Positions 12,301-19,330 are shown, counted from the stretch's first letter. The stretch: 49,120 nt of DNA from Streptomyces humi (GCF_001005085.2 NZ_LBMU02000051.1:1-49120), one strand, 5' to 3'. Notes: generated from the sequence alone by a model not told the origin. Translations and numbers: made by a program.

Positions 12301-12764
12301 GGGCCCGCACGCTGCTCGACATCGTCCGCCGCGGCACCGCGCTGGTCTTCGGGCACTCCGGAGCCGACGACGTCGACCCGGAAGAGTCGTTCAAGGACAT
12401 CGGCATCGACTCGCTCACCGCGGTCGAACTGCGCAACCACGTGACGGCGGCCACCGGCCTGCGGGTGCCCCCGACCGTGCTGTTCGACTGCCCCACCCCG
12501 GCCGCGCTCGCCGCTCGGCTGGACGAGGAGGCGGCCGCCGAGCTGTCCGGGGTGCCCGAACTCCACCGCGAACTGGACCGGTTGGAGGCACTGCTCGCCG
12601 CGCTGCCCGACGCGGGGACGGAACACGAGGAGATCTACGCCCGGTTGCGTGCCCTCACCGGTACCCGTGACCGGCCGGGGGACCGCACGGCGGACGCCGA
12701 CCTCGAGTCCGCCACCGCCGAGGAGATCTTCGACCTGCTGGATGCCGAACTGGAGTCGTCGTGA
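3324..12764 (+). CDS. Two-module type I PKS: KS-AT-DH-KR-ACP / KS-AT-DH-ACP
   Basis: The N-terminal coiled-coil docking helix (1-36) is followed by module 1: KS (about 38-460, Cys210), AT (about 566-890), DH (about 936-1210), KR (about 1410-1650, Tyr1557, VAD in the LDD position so probably B-type) and ACP (Ser1721). Module 2: KS (about 1778-2200, Cys1950), AT (about 2303-2610), DH (about 2683-2946), ACP (Ser3030) and docking tail. AT2 has GHSIGE and HAFH (2498-2501), so malonyl-CoA. AT1 is odd: GGSNGD instead of GHSxGE (Ser660 kept), RAFH (760-763), and FTFQG for FTGQG. Module 2 has a DH with HxxxGxxxxP and DGALH but runs straight into the ACP with no KR. An (Ala-Asp)7 run lies in DH1. ATG 3324 and ATG 3336 (MAEQEK) are both possible starts; neither is ideally spaced from GAAAGG at 3316. 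It overlaps the next gene by 4 bp. Confidence 0.95.
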   Translation: MDNAMAEQEKLLEYLKRMTADLRQANQRLSDVDAKAHEPVAIVGMGCRFPGGVGSPEELWRLVATGSDAVSGFPEDRGWDLEGLYDADPGVRGKVYTREGGFLHDAAEFDAGFFGISPREALAMDPQQRLLLETSWEAMERAGIDPASLRGSRTGVYMGLMYHDYAVHTSGVPEDLEGHLGTGTAGSIAAGRIAYTFGLEGPTLTVDTACSSSLVTLHLAVQALRRGECSMALAGGVTVMSSPAAFLDFSRQRGLSSDGRCKAFDEQADGTGFGEGVGVLVVERLSDALRLGHPVLAVVRGSAVNQDGASNGLTAPNGPSQQRVIRQALADARLGAADVDVVEAHGTGTRLGDPIEAQALIATYGQERTGELPLFLGSLKSNIGHAQAAAGVGGVIKMVMALRHGVLPKTLHVDAPTSHVDWSAGAVELLTEQRVWPELERPRRAAVSSFGLSGTNAHVILEEVTAPEPEAVPRKPHGLLPWVLSARTETALRAQAGRLHAFVTERPDLDPVDAAYSLLRRRTGFERRAVVLAQDRAELLAGLAALATGEPAASVVRGAHDDGGLAYLFTFQGSQRLGMGRELHDTFPVFAAAFDEVCAELDRHLGRPLKEIVLAPEDSPEAALLAQAEYGHPAVFALEVALYRLIEHWGIRPDVVFGGSNGDSAVLHVTGMLSLADAAAFVTTRGRLLQQTPQGGTMVAIEASEDEVRASLRGRTGTVDVALVNGPRQVVISGDEDLVARIGDEWQAAGRRTHRMSFGRAFHSAHMEPIVDRFVTAVRELDFHPPRIPVINCLDGRPADPAELRSPEYWGRHVRGAVRFLDGMRTLEADGVRTYLELGPVAMQSLMGRECLAEDSDAALLPTLREGRPEPVSLLTALAHLYVRGRDFDADAFFGHLGPRRIELPTYAFERAHYWLADSPSAAGAARPADLGLGAADHRLLGAAVSVAGADELLLTGRLSLRTHPWLADHAVAGTVLLPGTAFVDLALHAADLSGCRLIEELTLQTPLVLPEQGGVQVQLAIGAADAAGRRGLTVFARPDGSADRPWTRHATGTLAADADADADADADADAGAGADAHAAGPDFELAQWPPQGARPVPVDTLYDGLAAAGLDYGPVFRGVRAAWRRGTEVFAEVTLAEETADGYGVHPALLDSALHAWSLAGPEASDGPRLPFHWSGVRLFATGADTLRVRLSPAGKDGMTLAVADPTGLPVASVESLTVRPVTAEALRASSTADALYRLDWIPADTAEPLAPGSWAHVGSAEDDHHPSLAALAAAVDAGAAVPDVVVVREQPALDASRDAVHRTLHLLRAWLADERFAAARLVLVTTGATGERVSSPSGAALHGLVRSAQTEHPGRFVLVDTDRPGEPLTAAVLGTEPQFLVRDGVWSVARLAHAQPNADAAAFRPEGTVLVTGGTGTLGAAVARHLVVAHGVRHLLLTSRSGPAAEGAGALAAELGELGATVSVVACDAADRSALADLLSRIPAEHPLTGVVHAAGVVADGLVESLTPEQTDAVLRPKADAALHLHELTRELDLAHFVLFSSAAGVFGGAGQGAYAAANAFLDGLAAHRRATGRPALSLAWGLWAERSGITGHLAETDLARIERAGFAPLTVEEGLALFDACLAADRAVLLPMRLDTAPRSGREVPPLLSGLVRTPRPAARTTAALAATLRDRLLALPAADRDGMLLDVVRSHAATVLGHASADAVGAQHTFRDLGVDSLSAVELRNALGPLTGLALPPTLVFDYPTPAALAAHLRRELLAEGTDTAETVAATVDEPVAIVGMGCRFPGGVGSPEELWRLVATGSDAVSGFPEDRGWDLEGLYDADPGVRGKVYTREGGFLYDAAEFDAGFFGISPREALAMDPQQRLLLETSWEAMERAGIDPASLRGSRTGVYMGLMNRDYLTRLRAIPEELEAFRGTGTAGSVAAGRLSYTYGLEGPAVTVDTACSSSLVTLHLAVQALRRGECSMALAGGVTVMSSPAAFLDFSRQRGLSPDGRCKAFAEGADGTGWAEGVGVLVVERLSDALRLGHPVLAVVRGSAVNQDGASNGLTAPNGPSQQRVIRQALADARLGAADVDVVEAHGTGTRLGDPIEAQALIATYGQERTGEIPLFLGSLKSNIGHAQAAAGVGGVIKMVMALRHGVLPKTLHVDAPTSHVDWSAGAVELLTEQRVWPELERPRRAAVSSFGLSGTNAHIILEQAPETEDVPGTESGPIPWVVSGRTETALRAQAERLHAFVTERPDLDLDAAAYALSTTRTTFDHRAVVVAGEREALLGGLAAVAAGEPAAGVAQGRQHTGRLAVLFTGQGSQRPGMGRELYDTFPVFAAAFDEVCAELDRHLDRPLKEIVFAPEDSPEAALIHQTRFTQPAVFALEVALHRLIEHWGVRPDVVAGHSIGELAAAHVIGLFPLPDAAALVAARGRLMQELPAGGAMVAVQATEPEVLELIGDMADRVGVAAVNGPSAVVLSGAAEAVLDLAGQLRAMGRKTKRLEVSHAFHSPLMEPMLDGFAEVARGLRFAPVTTAFFSTLTGGPVTAEELGTPEYWVRHVRGAVRFHDVVGALAADGVTTFLELGPDGVLSAMGPNCLSADAEAVSFIPSLRDGTAEPQSLTKAVVQLHVHGVPVDWPAFCGTPVDWSAAFDGPRPPRTELPTYAFQRQRYWLDAPPAQPEDLGAAGLAPADHPLLGAAIELPDSDGLLFSGRLAAHTQPWLAQHTLAGTPVLPASAVVDMVLRAGDETGCALVEELVLEAPLVLPEQGGTQLRLTVTPSGEGRTVQLHSRPEGASGSGGWVRNAHGTLRPAGPAPDTGLAVWPPDGAVPAAAEDLYERLARAGLDHGPAFQAVRAVWRRDAELYAELALDPAEAQEAGRYRVHPVLLDGALHALGLTDTAGELPMSWSGVSVHATGATAARVRVTPAAPGEVSLLLTDPAGLPVASADSVGLRPAPADLPRPAAERPAPAARPARRTVTAEPVAAPGARDRLLAQTPDERARTLLDIVRRGTALVFGHSGADDVDPEESFKDIGIDSLTAVELRNHVTAATGLRVPPTVLFDCPTPAALAARLDEEAAAELSGVPELHRELDRLEALLAALPDAGTEHEEIYARLRALTGTRDRPGDRTADADLESATAEEIFDLLDAELESS
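3435..4697 (+). repeat. KS repeat copy 1 (of two nearly identical 1.26-kb blocks)
   Basis: This ketosynthase DNA matches 8655-9917 at a constant offset of 5220 bp with only scattered differences, except short diverged patches near 3805-3945 and 4091-4160. Codon use in the block has more T/G third positions than the reductive domains around it. Confidence 0.9.
6492..6533 (+). repeat. Hexanucleotide run (GCCGAT)7 in the first DH domain
   Basis: Seven exact GCCGAT units are followed by two GCCGGT and one GCCGAC, encoding (Ala-Asp)7 then Ala-Gly repeats in a surface linker of the DH. Copy-number changes keep the reading frame. Confidence 0.95.
8655..9917 (+). repeat. KS repeat copy 2
   Basis: Second copy of the KS block, covering the start of the domain up to the SGTNAH motif. 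Similarity also continues patchily into the following AT. The pattern of identical and diverged patches indicates gene conversion or a recent module duplication. Confidence 0.9.
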
Positions 12765-15700
12765 GCACGCAACCCGTGACCAACGAGGCGAAGTACCTCG
12801 ACTACCTCAAACGCGCGACGGCCGACCTGCGCGAGGCCCGCAGACAGGTGCGCGAACTGACCGACCGGCAGCACGAACCGGTGGCGATCATCGGCATGAG
12901 CTGCCGGTACCCCGGCGGTGTCGCCGACCCCGACGGGCTGTGGGAGCTGGTGGCGGAAGGACGCGACGCCATCTCCGGGTTCCCGGACAACCGAGGCTGG
13001 CCCGGCGACAGCGCGGGCCACGGCGGATTCCTGCACCAGGCCGACGAGTTCGACGCCGACTTCTTCGGCATCTCACCGCGCGAGGCCCTGGCCATGGACC
13101 CCCAGCAGCGGCTGCTGCTGGAAGCGGCCTGGGAGGCGTTCGAGGCGGCCGGCCTCGACCCGTCCGCGGCCCGCGGCGAGCAGGTGGGCGTCTTCACCGG
13201 CCTCAACCTGCACGACTACGCGACCCGGGCCGCGGCCATACCCGCCGAGGCCATGGGCTACCTCAGCACCGGCAACGCCGGCAGCGTCGCCTCCGGGCGG
13301 ATCGCCTACTTCCTCGGCCTGGAGGGCCCGGCCGTCACGGTGGACACGGCCTGCTCCTCCTCCCTGGTGGCACTGCACCTGGCGGCACAGGCGCTGCGCC
13401 GTGGGGAGTGCGGCATGGCCCTGGCCGGCGGTGCGACGATCATGAGCTCCCCGGGCGCCTTCGCGGACTTCGGCGCCCAGGGCGGCCTGGCCGCCGACGG
13501 CCGGTGCAAGTCCTTCGCGGCCTCGGCCGACGGCACGGCCTGGGGCGAGGGCGTGGGACTGCTCCTGGTGGAGCGGCTGTCCGACGCACGGCGACTGGGG
13601 CACCCGGTACTGGCCGTGCTGCGCGGCTCGGCCGTCAACCAGGACGGCGCCAGCAACGGCCTGACCGCGCCCAGCGGCCGCGCCCAGCGCCAGGTGATCC
13701 GGCAGGCGCTCGCGGACGCCGGACTGAACCCGGCGGACGTCGACGCCGTCGAGGCGCACGGCACCGGTACCCGGCTCGGCGACCCCATCGAGGCCCAGGC
13801 CCTGCTCGCCACGTACGGCCAGCACCGCCCGGCGGGCAGTCCGCTCTGGCTCGGCTCGCTCAAGTCGAACATCGGGCACACCATGGCGGCGGCCGGCGTG
13901 GGCGGCGTGATCAAGATGGTGCAGTCCATGCGCCGGGAGACGCTGCCGAGGACGCTGCACGTGGACGCGCCGTCGGCCCAGATCGACTGGTCGGCGGGGT
14001 CCGTCGCGCTGCTGACCGAGGCACGCCCCTGGCCCCGGACGGACCGGCCCCGCCGCGCGGCCGTCTCCTCCTTCGGCATGAGCGGCACCAACGCCCACGT
14101 CATCCTCGAAGAGCCGGATCAACAGCCGACGGAAGGGCCGACGAATCAGCCCGTGGGACGGCCAGCGGAACGTGCGGCGGATCAGCCCGCGGAACGGCCT
14201 GCGGAACGGTCGGCGAAGCAGCCCGCGGAACGGCCGGAGGAACAGCCCGCGGAACGGCCCGTGGGCCAACCGGTGGTACGGCCTGGGGGTGGGCCTGCGG
14301 AACGGCCCGTGGGCCAGCCGGTGGTACGGCCTGTGGGTGGGCCTGTGGGTGGGCCTGTGGGTGGGCCTGCGGAACGGCCCGTGGGTCAGCCGGCGGGACG
14401 GCCCGGGGAGCCCGCGGAACAGGACGCGCATCCGCCCGCGAACCAGGCCGCCGGACCGGTCCCGGAGCAGTCGGCCGCGGCACGGTCCGAGGCGCGGTCC
14501 GAGGCGTGGGACGAGCGAAGGGGTGGCCCCGCGCCGTTCGGGGATTCCCGGGGCCCCCTGCCCTGGGTGCTCTCCGCCCGCACGCCGCAGGCGCTGCGCG
14601 CCCAGGCGGCCCGGCTGCACACGCACCTGCTGACCCGTCCGGAGCAAAGCGGCGCCGACGTGGCGTGGTCCCTGGCGACCGGCCGGGCCGCACTGGAGTA
14701 CCGCGCGGTCGTCGTCGCCGACGGCCGCGAGGCCCTGCTGGACCGGCTCGGAGCCCTGGCGGACGGCCGGGACGCCCCGCACACGGTCCGTGGCACGGCG
14801 GCCGCCCGGACGGCCGGCCGCACCGCCTTCGTCTTCCCCGGCCAGGGCTCCCAGTGGCGCGGCATGGCCATCGAACTGGCCGCCTCCTCCGCCGTGTTCC
14901 GGGACCGCCTCACGGCCTGTGAGGAGGCGCTCGCACCCCACGTCGACTGGTCGCTGGCCCGGGTACTGCGGGGCGAGCCGGACGCGCCCTCCCTCGACCG
15001 CGTCGACGTGGTCCAGCCGGCCCTGTTCGCCGTCATGGTGTCGCTCGCCGCCTTGTGGCGGTCGTACGGCATCGAGCCCGACGCCGTCGCCGGCCACTCG
15101 CAGGGCGAGATCGCGGCCGCCTGCGTGTCCGGCGCCCTCTCGCTGGAGGACGCCGCACTCGTGGTGGCCCTGCGCAGCCAGGTGCTGACGCGACTGGCCG
15201 GCCGCGGCGGCATGGTGTCCGTCGCGCTGCCGGCCGACCAGCTGGCGCCCCGGCTCGCCCCCTGGACGGACCGGATCGCGGTCGCCGCCGTCAACGGACC
15301 GAACGCGACGGTGGTGGCCGGTGACGCCGACGCCCTGGACGAGTTCCTGGCGCGGAGCGAGGCGGACGGCCTGCGGGTGCGCCGTGTCCCCGTGGACTAC
15401 GCCTCCCACTCACCGCACGTCGAGGCCGTCCGGGAGGACGTACTGGCCCGGCTGTCGGCCGTCACGCCGAAACCCGCCGAGGTGCCGTTCTACTCGGCGG
15501 TCACCGGGACGCAGCTCGCCGGGACGGAGCTGGACGCCGACTACTGGTACCGCAACCTGCGCCGGCCGGTGCGCTTCGACGAGACCGTCCGCCTGCTGAT
15601 CCAGGACGGCATCCGGTACTTCGTCGAGGCGAGCCCGCACCCCGTGCTCGTCGGCGCCGTCGAGGAGACCGCGGAGACCACCGAGGCCGGCCGCGCCGTC

Positions 15701-17050
15701 ACGGTGACCGGCACACTGCTGCGCGAAGAGGGCCACCCCGCCCGGTTCCTGGAGTCGGCCGGTGAACTGTACGTCCGGGGCGCCGCCGTGGACTGGACCG
15801 CCGCGCTGCCGCCCGCCCGCCGTGTGGAACTGCCGCGCTACGCCTTCCAGCGGCGGTCGTTCTGGCTGGCGTCCACGCCCGCCGCGACGCTCCCCGCCGC
15901 CCCCGTGGCCGCGTCGGCCGCCGAGGAGGAGACCGGCGCACTCCAGCGGAGCCTGGCCGGCCTGGCCGACGACGGGCAGCGGGCCGCCGCGGTCACCGAC
16001 CATGTGCGCGCGACCGCCGCCACCGTCCTGGGCCACGCCGCGCCCCAGGACGTCGATCCCGACCGGTCCTTCGTCGAGCTCGGATTCGAGTCCCTGACGG
16101 CCCTGCAACTGCGCAACCGGCTGCGGGACGCCACCGGTCTCTCCCTGCCCGCGACCCTCGTCTTCGACCACCCGACGGTGAACGCGCTGGCCGCACACCT
16201 GTCGGAGCGCCTGGGACAGCCCGCGGAACCGGCGGGCGACCCGCTCACCGGCCTGTTCCGGCAGGCGTACCGCACCGGTCGGCTCACGGAGGGGTTCCGG
16301 CTGCTGACCGCGGCCGCCGCGCTGCGACCGGACTTCGCCACCCGGGCAGAGGCCGACCGCTGGCCCACGCCGCTGCGCATCACCGAGGGCGCCGGCGACC
16401 TCGCCGTGATCTGCCTCCCCTCGCTCAGTGCCGTCTCGGGACCGCAGGAGTATCTGCGGCTCGGTGCGGCGCTCGGCACCGCAGGTGAGGTCTGGGCTCT
16501 GCCGCACCCCGGCTTCGCCGCCGGTGAGCCGCTGCCACGCTCGGCGGAGGCGTTGATCGGCGCCCAGGCCGAGACCGCCGTGGAACTCGCCGCCGGCCGC
16601 CGGACCGTACTGCTCGGCCGCTCCTCCGGCGGCTGGATCGCGCACGCCGTGGCCGAACACCTGGCCGCGCTCGGCACTCCGGCCGCCGCCGTCGTCCTGG
16701 CCGACACCTTCTCCCGGACCGCGGACGGATCCAGCACCCGGCTGATGGTCTCGCAGTTGCTGGAGAACGAGGAGGCCGCCGAACTCCTCGACGACCAGCG
16801 CCTGGTGGCGATGGGCGGCTACTTCCGGGTCTTCGCGGACTGGACCCCGCAGGCCCTGGAGACCCCGGTGCTGCTGCTGCGCGCCACCGACGACGTCCCC
16901 GGAGCGGACCCCGGCGAACGGGGGGCCGGCTGGGAGCACTCCCACCACGTGATCGACGTACCCGGAGACCACTTCTCGATGCTCGACGAACACCATCGGA
17001 CCACCGCCGACGCCATCGCGTCCTGGCTGCGCACGGAGGTACGGGGATGA
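12761..17050 (+). CDS. Terminal type I PKS module: KS-AT-ACP-TE
   Basis: The GTG start overlaps the preceding stop (GTGA), implying translational coupling. Order: docking coiled coil (1-38), KS (about 39-447, Cys198), an unusual Pro/Arg/Gly-rich linker (about 450-604), AT (about 688-1000, GHSQGE Ser780, YASH 880-883, so methylmalonyl-CoA), ACP (Ser1111) and thioesterase (about 1205-1429). There are no reductive domains, so the last beta-keto group is kept. The ACP motif reads GFESL instead of GxDSL. The TE keeps a plausible triad (Ser1288 in GRSSG, Asp1315 in LADTF, His1404 in GDHFS) but has Arg where GHSxG is usual. It should release the finished chain by hydrolysis or by macro- or pyrone-type cyclisation. 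The following type II TE gene overlaps it by 4 bp. Confidence 0.95.
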   Translation: MSTQPVTNEAKYLDYLKRATADLREARRQVRELTDRQHEPVAIIGMSCRYPGGVADPDGLWELVAEGRDAISGFPDNRGWPGDSAGHGGFLHQADEFDADFFGISPREALAMDPQQRLLLEAAWEAFEAAGLDPSAARGEQVGVFTGLNLHDYATRAAAIPAEAMGYLSTGNAGSVASGRIAYFLGLEGPAVTVDTACSSSLVALHLAAQALRRGECGMALAGGATIMSSPGAFADFGAQGGLAADGRCKSFAASADGTAWGEGVGLLLVERLSDARRLGHPVLAVLRGSAVNQDGASNGLTAPSGRAQRQVIRQALADAGLNPADVDAVEAHGTGTRLGDPIEAQALLATYGQHRPAGSPLWLGSLKSNIGHTMAAAGVGGVIKMVQSMRRETLPRTLHVDAPSAQIDWSAGSVALLTEARPWPRTDRPRRAAVSSFGMSGTNAHVILEEPDQQPTEGPTNQPVGRPAERAADQPAERPAERSAKQPAERPEEQPAERPVGQPVVRPGGGPAERPVGQPVVRPVGGPVGGPVGGPAERPVGQPAGRPGEPAEQDAHPPANQAAGPVPEQSAAARSEARSEAWDERRGGPAPFGDSRGPLPWVLSARTPQALRAQAARLHTHLLTRPEQSGADVAWSLATGRAALEYRAVVVADGREALLDRLGALADGRDAPHTVRGTAAARTAGRTAFVFPGQGSQWRGMAIELAASSAVFRDRLTACEEALAPHVDWSLARVLRGEPDAPSLDRVDVVQPALFAVMVSLAALWRSYGIEPDAVAGHSQGEIAAACVSGALSLEDAALVVALRSQVLTRLAGRGGMVSVALPADQLAPRLAPWTDRIAVAAVNGPNATVVAGDADALDEFLARSEADGLRVRRVPVDYASHSPHVEAVREDVLARLSAVTPKPAEVPFYSAVTGTQLAGTELDADYWYRNLRRPVRFDETVRLLIQDGIRYFVEASPHPVLVGAVEETAETTEAGRAVTVTGTLLREEGHPARFLESAGELYVRGAAVDWTAALPPARRVELPRYAFQRRSFWLASTPAATLPAAPVAASAAEEETGALQRSLAGLADDGQRAAAVTDHVRATAATVLGHAAPQDVDPDRSFVELGFESLTALQLRNRLRDATGLSLPATLVFDHPTVNALAAHLSERLGQPAEPAGDPLTGLFRQAYRTGRLTEGFRLLTAAAALRPDFATRAEADRWPTPLRITEGAGDLAVICLPSLSAVSGPQEYLRLGAALGTAGEVWALPHPGFAAGEPLPRSAEALIGAQAETAVELAAGRRTVLLGRSSGGWIAHAVAEHLAALGTPAAAVVLADTFSRTADGSSTRLMVSQLLENEEAAELLDDQRLVAMGGYFRVFADWTPQALETPVLLLRATDDVPGADPGERGAGWEHSHHVIDVPGDHFSMLDEHHRTTADAIASWLRTEVRG
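14251..14400 (+). repeat. Tandem repeats coding the Pro-rich KS-AT linker
   Basis: A 48-bp unit starts at 14251 and 14299, with a third partial copy at 14371 after extra 12-bp units (GTGGGTGGGCCT). It codes for AERPVGQPVVRP-GGGP-type repeats. The whole low-complexity linker spans about 14108-14570. Confidence 0.9.
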
Positions 17051-17808
17051 CCAACGCCCTGGCTGCACAGGAACTCTGGATCCGCCGCTACCACCCGGCA
17101 CCCCAGGACACCGACCTGACACTGGTCTGCTTCCCCCACGCGGGCGGCTCCGCCAGCTACTTCCGCCCGCTCGCGGGCGCCCTCGCCACGGTCGCGGAGG
17201 TGCTGCCGGTGCAGTACCCGGGCCGACAGGACCGCCGGGCCGAGCCGCCGATCACCTCGATTCCCCGGCTGGCGGACGAGATCCTCGACGTGCTGGAGTC
17301 GCTGCCCCGGCGCCGGCTGGTGCTGTTCGGGCACAGCATGGGCGCCTGCCTGGCCTTCGAGGTGGCCCGCCGCTGCGAGCAGCGATCCTCGCTGGAGCTG
17401 CTGGGGCTGGTCGCCTCGGGCCGCACCGCCCCGCCCAAGCTGCGCGACCGAGGCGTCCGATCGATGGACGACGACGGCGTCATCGCGGAGATCCGCCGGC
17501 TGAACGGCACCGACGACCGGCTGCTCCTCGACGACGACGTCATCCGGATGATCATGCCGGCCATCCGGGGCGACTACGAGGCGGTGGAGTCGTACCGGTA
17601 CGAGCCGGGTCCACCCCTGCGCTGCCCCATCAGCGTGCTGGTGGGCGACGACGACCCGCAGGTCACCCTGGCCGAGGCGGAGGAGTGGCGCGACCACACC
17701 GAGAGCGGCTTCACCCTGCGCGGCTTTCCGGGAGGCCACTTCTACCTGGCGGAGCAGAACACCCAGGTGGCCCGCGCGCTCACCGAGGACCTGGCACGTT
17801 TCCGCTGA
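17047..17808 (+). CDS. Type II (editing) thioesterase
   Basis: An alpha/beta hydrolase of 253 aa, the usual size for discrete type II thioesterases of PKS clusters. It removes aberrant acyl or decarboxylated groups from stalled ACPs. Visible motifs are FPHAGG near the N-terminus, the nucleophile elbow GHSMGA, the acid region VGDDDPQV and the catalytic His in GGHFYL near the C-terminus. The ATG overlaps the stop of the terminal PKS module (ATGA), so it is co-translated with the megasynthase. A role as the main release enzyme is less likely because the upstream protein has its own TE. Confidence 0.94.
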   Translation: MTNALAAQELWIRRYHPAPQDTDLTLVCFPHAGGSASYFRPLAGALATVAEVLPVQYPGRQDRRAEPPITSIPRLADEILDVLESLPRRRLVLFGHSMGACLAFEVARRCEQRSSLELLGLVASGRTAPPKLRDRGVRSMDDDGVIAEIRRLNGTDDRLLLDDDVIRMIMPAIRGDYEAVESYRYEPGPPLRCPISVLVGDDDPQVTLAEAEEWRDHTESGFTLRGFPGGHFYLAEQNTQVARALTEDLARFR

Positions 17809-17819
17809 CCGATTTCCCC

Positions 17820-17842
17820 CGCCGGCGCCAGCGTCGCCGGCG
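17820..17842 (+). terminator. GC-rich hairpin between thioesterase and exporter genes
   Basis: Two copies of the self-complementary octamer CGCCGGCG (17820-17827 and 17835-17842) flank a 7-nt loop, giving an 8-bp all-GC stem 12 bp after the thioesterase stop. There is no T-tract, which is common in actinomycetes. It could be a partial terminator or attenuator upstream of the exporter. Confidence 0.4.
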
Positions 17843-17869
17843 ATTCCCCCCGAAGAAGAAAGAACTGGT

Positions 17870-19303
17870 ATGGCAAACGAACCGGCCACCCCGGCACGAC
17901 CGTCGTTCGGACTGACCGTCCTGGCCGTGTCCCTGCCGATGTTCATGGTGGCCCTGGACAACCTGGTGGTCACCAACGCCCTGGCGTCCATCAGACGCGA
18001 CCTCGGCGCCTCGGTCCAGGGCCTTCAGTGGGTCACCAACAGCTACATCCTGGGCTTCGCCAGCCTGTTGCTGGTCGCGGCCGGTCTCGGCGACCGGTAC
18101 GGACGGCGCAAGGTCTTCGTCTCCGGGCTCACGCTGTTCGTGCTGTTCTCGGTCGGCTGCGCGCTGTCCACGTCGACCGCGGCACTCATCACCCTGCGCG
18201 CCCTCCAGGGCATGAGCGCGGCCGCGGTACTGCCGCTCTCCCTGACGATGCTGACCCTGGCCGTGCCGCCGGAGAAGCGGGGCGTGGCGATCGGTGTCTG
18301 GTCCAGCATCAGCAGCCTGGCGGTCGGCGTCGCCCCCCTGATCGGCGGCGCCATCACCACCGGCATCGGCTGGCACTGGCTGTTCTGGCTGAACGTCCCC
18401 ATCGGCCTGATCGCCGTGCCGCTGGTGCTGCGCGTCCACGCCGAGAGCCGTGGCCAGGCAGCCGGACTCGACGTCCTCGGGCTGCTGCTCGGTGCCGCCG
18501 GGGTGCTCGCCCTGGTCTGGGCGATCGTGGACAGCAGCGAGTACGGCTGGACCTCCGCCCGCGTGCTCGGGATGTACGCCTCGGCAGCCGTGCTGCTGGT
18601 GCTCTTCGTCCTGTGGGAGCGGCGCACCGCCCAGCCCCTGCTGCCCCTGCGCATCTACCGCAGCCGGGCCTTCACCCTGGCCAACGTCTCCTCCCTGGCC
18701 GTGTACTTCGGCCTGTTCGGTTCGATCTTCTTCCTCGCCCAGTACCTCCAGGTGGTCCGCCACCACTCGCCGTTCGTGGCCGGTCTGTGGACGCTGCCCT
18801 GGGCGGTCATGCCGACGATCTGCGCGCCGTACGCCGGCAAGCTCATCCCCAAGGTCGGCCCCAGCAAGCTGATCGCCGCCGGGCTGGGACTCGCCGCCCT
18901 GGGCCTGGCCTGGTGCGCGCTGATCTCCGACCCGGGCACCGCCGACTGGCAGATGGTGGCGCCGTACATGCTGTGCGGCATCGGCACCGGTCTGATCTTC
19001 GCACCGAGCGCGACGGTGGTGGTGAGCTCCGTCCAGCCGCTGGACATCGGCAAGGCGTCCGGCACCAACGCGACCGTCCGCGAGATCGGCAGTGCCCTGG
19101 GCATCGCCGTCCTCACCACCGTGTTCACCAGCCGGGGCGGCGACTACCTCTCCCCGGCGGCCTTCAACGACGCGATGATCCCCGGCCTGTGGATCTGCGT
19201 CGCGGTCCTGCTGGCCGGCGGCGCCGTGGCGCTCGGCATCCCGGCGCTCACACCACCCGCCCCCGCCCCTGCCCCCGCGGCCAAGCAGCCGGCTCTCGAC
19301 TGA
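17870..19303 (+). CDS. MFS drug exporter, DHA2 (14-TM, EmrB/QacA-like)
   Basis: A 477-aa polytopic protein with about 14 hydrophobic segments, the size of DHA2 proton antiporters. The loop 2-3 motif GDRYGRRK is clear, and LDNLVVTNAL with LQWVTNSYIL in the first helices is typical of the family. The C-terminal end is Pro/Ala-rich. In the middle of the PKS operon it is the likely efflux pump for the polyketide, giving self-protection or secretion. ATG 17870 is preceded by a purine-rich AAGAAAGAA tract; no better start is visible. Confidence 0.92.
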   Translation: MANEPATPARPSFGLTVLAVSLPMFMVALDNLVVTNALASIRRDLGASVQGLQWVTNSYILGFASLLLVAAGLGDRYGRRKVFVSGLTLFVLFSVGCALSTSTAALITLRALQGMSAAAVLPLSLTMLTLAVPPEKRGVAIGVWSSISSLAVGVAPLIGGAITTGIGWHWLFWLNVPIGLIAVPLVLRVHAESRGQAAGLDVLGLLLGAAGVLALVWAIVDSSEYGWTSARVLGMYASAAVLLVLFVLWERRTAQPLLPLRIYRSRAFTLANVSSLAVYFGLFGSIFFLAQYLQVVRHHSPFVAGLWTLPWAVMPTICAPYAGKLIPKVGPSKLIAAGLGLAALGLAWCALISDPGTADWQMVAPYMLCGIGTGLIFAPSATVVVSSVQPLDIGKASGTNATVREIGSALGIAVLTTVFTSRGGDYLSPAAFNDAMIPGLWICVAVLLAGGAVALGIPALTPPAPAPAPAAKQPALD

Positions 19304-19330
19304 CTCCCACTTCACAAGGAGCACACGCAC

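Noticed and set aside
14251..14400. CRISPR-like repeat array
   Set aside because: The units are in-frame coding repeats inside a PKS linker with no unique spacers.
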